Origin: Agapanthus africanus
Lineage: Eukaryota; Streptophyta; Magnoliopsida; Asparagales; Amaryllidaceae
NCBI GenBank assembly: GCA_030015575.1
Contig: CM057337.1
Coordinates: 296,074,044 to 296,138,043 of the forward strand
Direction: 5' to 3'
DNA length: 64,000 nt
The notes under the pieces are model-generated. The model ran no database searches. It was given only the letters and a program-made list of their open reading frames with translations, and was not told the DNA's origin. Made by a program: the position numbers and the translations under genes. This document shows positions 58,874-64,000 of the stretch, piece by piece (position 1 is the stretch's first letter; each line of letters opens with the position of its first letter).

Positions 58874-60701
58874 GTGGGTTCACTTTAGAATTGGATTTCT
58901 CACACTTTAGCTCAAGTTGCCATTAATGGACTTAAGCTTTTTCTTTGAAGATGAAGAAGAAGATGAAGCTAGAATATGATAAGTCTTTTTAAAATGAAAA
59001 AGAAAATGAATACTTATCATAATGTAAACCATGGTTAGGTGTAGAGAATTGACTAAGGTTAGATGAATGGTTAGGGTTAAGCATGAAGGCAAAATGGTCA
59101 TTTTGGTCAAAGCTTCATGAAGCTTCAACAAGCTTCAAGAATGAAAGCAACCCTTTTGTTTTCTTTTGCCATTTCTTTTTAATCCAAATTAAAAAAAAAG
59201 ATAAAAGAATGAATAAATGAAAACCCTAACCATTTATTTAACCAAGGTTTAATTCTTTACACTTAACCAAATGAGCAAGTATCATCAAACATGATACGAA
59301 CATGTGCATAAAAGTATATCACATATACAACTTGCACATCAAGTGAGAAAATCCATTTAAAGTGAACCAATACTAGTTAATGCAAAGTAATATATCAAAT
59401 ATATAATTATACATTAAATCATTAAATCAACACTTGATTTAACGATCCGGTCATATCGCATACAACCGACTAGTATCCTATGTATCGGCTTATCGAATCA
59501 ATCCTTGATTCGATATCTAGGTTATATCGAATATAACCAATCGATACTTTTATCGCGAGAATGGAATACGGTATCATATACACGCATTATTCTCGGTCCT
59601 GCACATATCTCATATGCGCTCCTATTTCGTTTCGCTTGAGCCAGGAAACGTCTATGTAGGACTCTAAAGACTCGTCAATACGCCGGTAGCAGATGATGAT
59701 CATATCAAGCACTCACAAGCCGCAAGCGGTCTGCTAAACGTAACGGCCATCTGGGTATTGAGCGATCAGAAGATCGACGAGCTAGCCCGCTCACACTCCT
59801 GCGAATCCAACCAGTAACACTTACCGTACAGTCCGGTCTGTTCGTCTGATATGTCGCATATCAAGTCTAGGGGTGGTAAACGTCAGACCCCAATAACCGA
59901 TAAGTCGTGCCGATGTGAGCCTTATAACGGGTCGAGAAACTACTCGTAACACTTACCAGCAAATCTCTGATCATCCCTGGCCAGGGACTTCCCTGTTACG
60001 GCCAATCGAGCACTGCGCAACATCAACCCCCCAACACCGGGAGAGACGAAACCCCTCCTATCGCTCATTACCTCCATGTGACTCGGGACTGTACCCAAAG
60101 ACCACCGTTTTGCATGCCCTCATAGACGTGGTAAGGTGGAGATCAAAGCACAGTGGGAATCACACAAGACTCTATAACGATCTCGGGTCTACAGACTAAC
60201 CTGCACAAGTGTCACCTGAGAACTGCCATCTGACGTGAGGTATAATACCATCTGGGAGTTCTCGGCGAGTCCGTCCAGTGTACCCAGTCTACACTGAGCA
60301 CCCGTATACTATCTCTGATGTCAAACACCAATGGATATGGGATCATCCATCGCCCATCTCATGGGTCGAGAAGCGTATACGCTAGTCTACTATGGTATAT
60401 CGATGCCCCGTCTCGATACACCCACGACTAGGGACCTTGAAGGATGTACTTATGGACTACCATGTCCCCACTAGTATGATCTGCATCATAGTCCAGGTAG
60501 TCAAGTACACATCCTAAGGGCTTTACCAACATGTAACTATAAGACAGTTTAAAGAGACAAGTGTACATGTTAAGATAAAGAGTAACCAGATAGCATACTA
60601 TCATATCGAGCAAGAAAGTCATCTCTATATATGTCCAAGCATCCAATATAATATACATCATCTGTACAATACTGGCCTCTAGGGCATACATACAACTAAC
60701 A
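58874..60701 (-). repeat. Element D 3' LTR, right part
   Basis: After the GTGGG duplication it continues the LTR cut at 48714, giving about 2.23 kb in total. It ends CTAACA (60701) next to a polypurine tract (60702-60714), which confirms it as the 3' LTR of the pol to its right. No gene is seen. Confidence 0.87.
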
Positions 60702-63700
60702 ATCTCCCACTTGCACTAGGGCCAGCTGCTGTAGTATCGCATACCGAGCATCCCGAAGAGTCTCTCAAACTGTATCTGGGGAATGGCCTTCGTGAGTGGA
60801 TCCGCCGTGTTGTTCTTCGTGTCAACCCTCCTGACCTCGATCTCCCGGCGATCAACTATCTCCCGGATCAGGTGATACCGCCTCAGAATATGCCTAGATC
60901 GCTGATGGGACCTGGGTTCCTTGGCTAAAGCCACCGCTCCATTGTTATCGCAATACAAAGGTATTGGATGCTCAATGGATGGAACCACTCTAAGTTCAAT
61001 AATGAACTTCTTGATCCAGACAGCCTCTTTAGCAGCATCGTTGGCAGCGATGTATTCAGCCTCCATCGTCGAGTCTGCCACGGTTTCCTGCTTGGAACTC
61101 TTCCAGCTAACCGCCCCTCCGTAAAGGGTAAAGACAAATCCCGACTGCGACTTAGAGTCGTCCTTATCACTCTGGAAGCTCGAATCGGTAAAGGACTCCA
61201 CTTGGAGTTCTCCGTTACCATACACCAAGAGCATCTCTTTAGTCCTTCGTAAGTACTTGAGAATGCTCTTCACAGCTGTCCAGTGACTCTCTCCAGGATC
61301 AGCTTGATACCTGCTCACTACACTTAGTAAGTATGGAACATCGGGTCTGGTACATAGCATCGCGTACATGATAGAGCCTACAGCCGAAGTATAGGGTATC
61401 CCTTGCATGCGAGCTCTCTCCAAATCAGTCTTGGGAGACATCTCTTTGGAGAGAGTGACTCCAGAGATCGTGGGCAAATTCCCACGCTTGGATTCTTCCA
61501 TACTAAACCTCTTTAGTATGGTGTCAATGTACCTGGATTGGGACAATCCCAATATCCGTTTGGATCAATCTCTATAGATCCTAATTCCCAATATGCAGGA
61601 GGCATCACCAAGATCTTTCATTGAGAATCTTTGTGATAAGAAGAGCTTGACCGATTGCAGCATAGGAATATCATTTCATATCAAGAGTATGTCGTCCACG
61701 TACAATACGAGGAAGACAACCTTACTCTCTGCCATCTTCTTGTAAATACAAGGTTCATCTGGGTTTTTGACGAAATCAAACTTTTTGATAACGACGTCAA
61801 AGCAGATATTCCAACTTCGCGATGCTTGCTTTAATCCATAAATGGATTTAAGCAGCTTGCACACCTTCCCGCTGCTCCCACTGTCTACGAAGCCCTCTGG
61901 CTGAGTCATGTACACGCACTCTTCTAAATCACCATTTAGAAAGGCGGTCTTAACATCCATTTGCTAGATTTCGTAATCATGATATGCAGCGATGGCAAGC
62001 ATGATCCGGATGGATTTAAGCATAGCTACTGGAGAAAAGGTTTCCTCATAGTCCACACCTGGTCTTTGACGAAAACCCTTTGCTACAAGTCTAGCTTTGA
62101 AAGTCTCCACTTTCCCATCTACACCAAGTTTTTTCTTGAAGATCCACTTTCTCCCGATGGGTTTTACCCCTTCAGGAGCAACTTCCAAAGTCCATACTTT
62201 GTTGGTGTACATGGATTCCATCTCGGACCGCATAACATCCAGCCATTTCACTGAGTCCCTACTCGTGATGGCCTGCTCGAAGCTAGTTGGGTCATCATCA
62301 TCCATGATGCAATCCTCGCTCCCTCCATCCATGAGAAAACCGTAGAATCTCTCAGGTTGGCGAGGAACCCTACTAGATCGACGGAGAGGCTGGGGTTCGT
62401 CGGGTACTACTGAATCCTCTGGTTCTACCAAGTCTTCTGTTATAGTTTGTGCCGCTGGAACCTCTTCCAGTTCTACCTCAATGCCACTTGTCTGTTTCAT
62501 AAGAAAACTTTTTTCTAAGAAAGTGGCATGTCGAGAAACAAACACCTTTTGTTCCTCGGGATGGTAGAAGATATACCCTTGTGAATTTTTGGGATATCCT
62601 ACAAACTTACATAAGACTGACCTTGCCTCGAGTTTGTCCGGATTTTGTCTTTTGACATAGGCTGGACAACCCCATATCTTAATGTAATTAAGATGTGGTC
62701 TCTTCCCTTTCCATATCTCATATGGAGTGGTAGGCACTGTTTTGGTAGGAACTCTATTCAATAGGTTCATGGCTGTCTCAAGCGCATATCCCCAGAAGGA
62801 AATAGGTAACTCAGCTGTGCTCATCATAGAGCGCACCATATCTAATAGGGTGCGGTTCCTCCGTTCTGATACACCGTTGTGCTGTGGTGTATAGGGAGGA
62901 GTCAACTGAGAGAGAATCCCATTCTCTTTTAGGAAGTCCAGGAATTCATTGCTCAAGTATTCACCTCCTCGATCAGATCGAAGGATTTTAATACTTTTTC
63001 CGGTTTGGTTTTCGATTTCTTGTTTATATTCTCTAAATTTCTCAAAAGCTTCTGATTTGTGTTTCATCAAGAACACATATCCGAATCTAGAGAGATCGTC
63101 AGTGAATGTAATGAAGTACGAAGAACCATCCCTGGCATGTATAGACATGGGACCGCATACATCACTATGTATCAGTCCCAAGAGTTCGGTAACTCTTTCT
63201 CCGTGTCCCGTAAACGGAGTTTTGGTCATCTTGCCTTTGAGACATGACTGGCAAGTATCATAAGATGAAAATTCAAACGGATTTAAATATCCATCTTTAT
63301 GCAACTTAGCTAGTCGTGTCGCATTGATGTGACCCAGTCTACAATGCCACAAGAAGGATTCGTTCAGTTCATAACTCTTCCTCTTGTGTGTGTTTGTTAT
63401 GCTCAGAACTGTTGATTGATTTAGAACATAAATGCCATTGCCCAACGTGCCTGATCCAACCAACTTTTGGTTACGGAAAATGTTCATAACATTGTCCTGT
63501 AATACAAAATTATATCCCTCTTTACTCAACAAAGAAACCGATATAATGTTGCATATCAGGTTCGGCATGTAATAGCATTCGTTCAGAACCAATGTATTAC
63601 CAGTTGGTAACACAAGGTGATATTCCCCGACATTCTTAGCTGCAACAATTGCACCATTTCCAACTCTAATGTCTTTATCACGTTCTCCAAGTTCTCTACC

Positions 63701-64000
63701 TTTCCTAAGCCCATGTAACTGATTACATATATGGGATCCCGACCCGGTATCTAATACCCAGGACGTAGAGCAAATGGAGAAATAGTTCTCTGTAATGAAC
63801 ACACCCGAAGAAAATGCATCATCATGTACTTTCTTCATTCGGGTGGCATGGGAATCCTGGTATTCCCCTATATCCTGTTCAGTTCTATAACTCTTATAGG
63901 AAAGAACGGAACCAACGTTCCCCAGCACAGTATAACATGCGGGTTCGGTCAATACATCCATATTATTATCTTTATTAGGGCATGACATGGTCGCTACCAG
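60702..64000 (-). mobile_element. Copia element D body, minus strand, runs off window
   Basis: Polypurine tract (60702-60714) then the 3' part of pol in minus-strand reading. The rest of gag, the leader and the 5' LTR lie beyond 64000. Element D is nested in LTR E and hosts element C in its own 3' LTR. Confidence 0.88.
60716..64000 (-). pseudogene. Broken Copia pol, element D (partial)
   Basis: In minus-strand order it shows protease with DTGSGS (about 63750), integrase zinc-binding part and core (about 63360-62800), reverse transcriptase (about 62200-61600) with YVDD near 61690, and RNase H (about 61260-60716). It is related to B and C but more diverged, for example in the protease-integrase spacer. 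It is interrupted about two or three times inside the window. The sequence beyond 63988 continues off the edge. Confidence 0.88.

Overview
The window is intergenic plant DNA built almost entirely from LTR retrotransposons inserted into one another. The priming sites match initiator tRNA-Met, the polyproteins are Ty1/Copia in domain order, and two gene-free elements with very large LTRs resemble plant LARDs (large retrotransposon derivatives). This fits an angiosperm with a repeat-rich genome. I cannot name the species. I recognise no host protein gene, tRNA, rRNA or CRISPR array.

Left stack (1-17000). A gene-free LARD-type element (412-11415, TSD AAAAC, LTRs about 4.6 kb) sits inside a plus-strand Copia-type LTR (1-411 and 11416-11863). 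That LTR abuts a truncated minus-strand LARD-type LTR (11864-13907), which lies in a minus-strand Copia-type LTR (13908-14443). Two more minus-strand LTR pieces follow (14444-15062 and 15063-17000).

Middle (17001-21775). A minus-strand leader and priming site, a complete Copia-type LTR (18361-20477) and a decayed 3' pol fragment form a unit in which one LTR has internal sequence on both sides.

Right stack (21776-64000). Copia element A (plus) starts at 21776 inside that pol fragment. Just after its priming site it is split by Copia element B (23814-45966), whose gag-pol frame (27941-31891) looks whole. B's 3' LTR is split by a second LARD-type element (32377-44388, TSD TATAC). A's leader resumes at 45967 and is cut by minus-strand LTR E (46525), which is cut by element D (48306). 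D's 3' LTR is split by element C (48715-58873, TSD GTGGG). D's broken pol runs off the right edge. By eye, LTR divergence orders the datable insertions: B oldest (about 2-3%), C about 1%, the second LARD under 1%, and the first LARD about 0.3%.

The less expected content is noncoding. The LARD LTRs hold a stem-loop with a compensatory pair change across three copies, and a 70-nt exon-like cassette. The Copia leaders hold a GC-rich hairpin with compensatory changes between B and C, spaced motifs, and a conserved splice-acceptor-like site just before gag. Dense TTGAC (W-box core) arrays lie in the LTRs of B, C and the second LARD. The LARD interiors carry degenerate GTGCA repeats. All alignments and divergences were made by eye.
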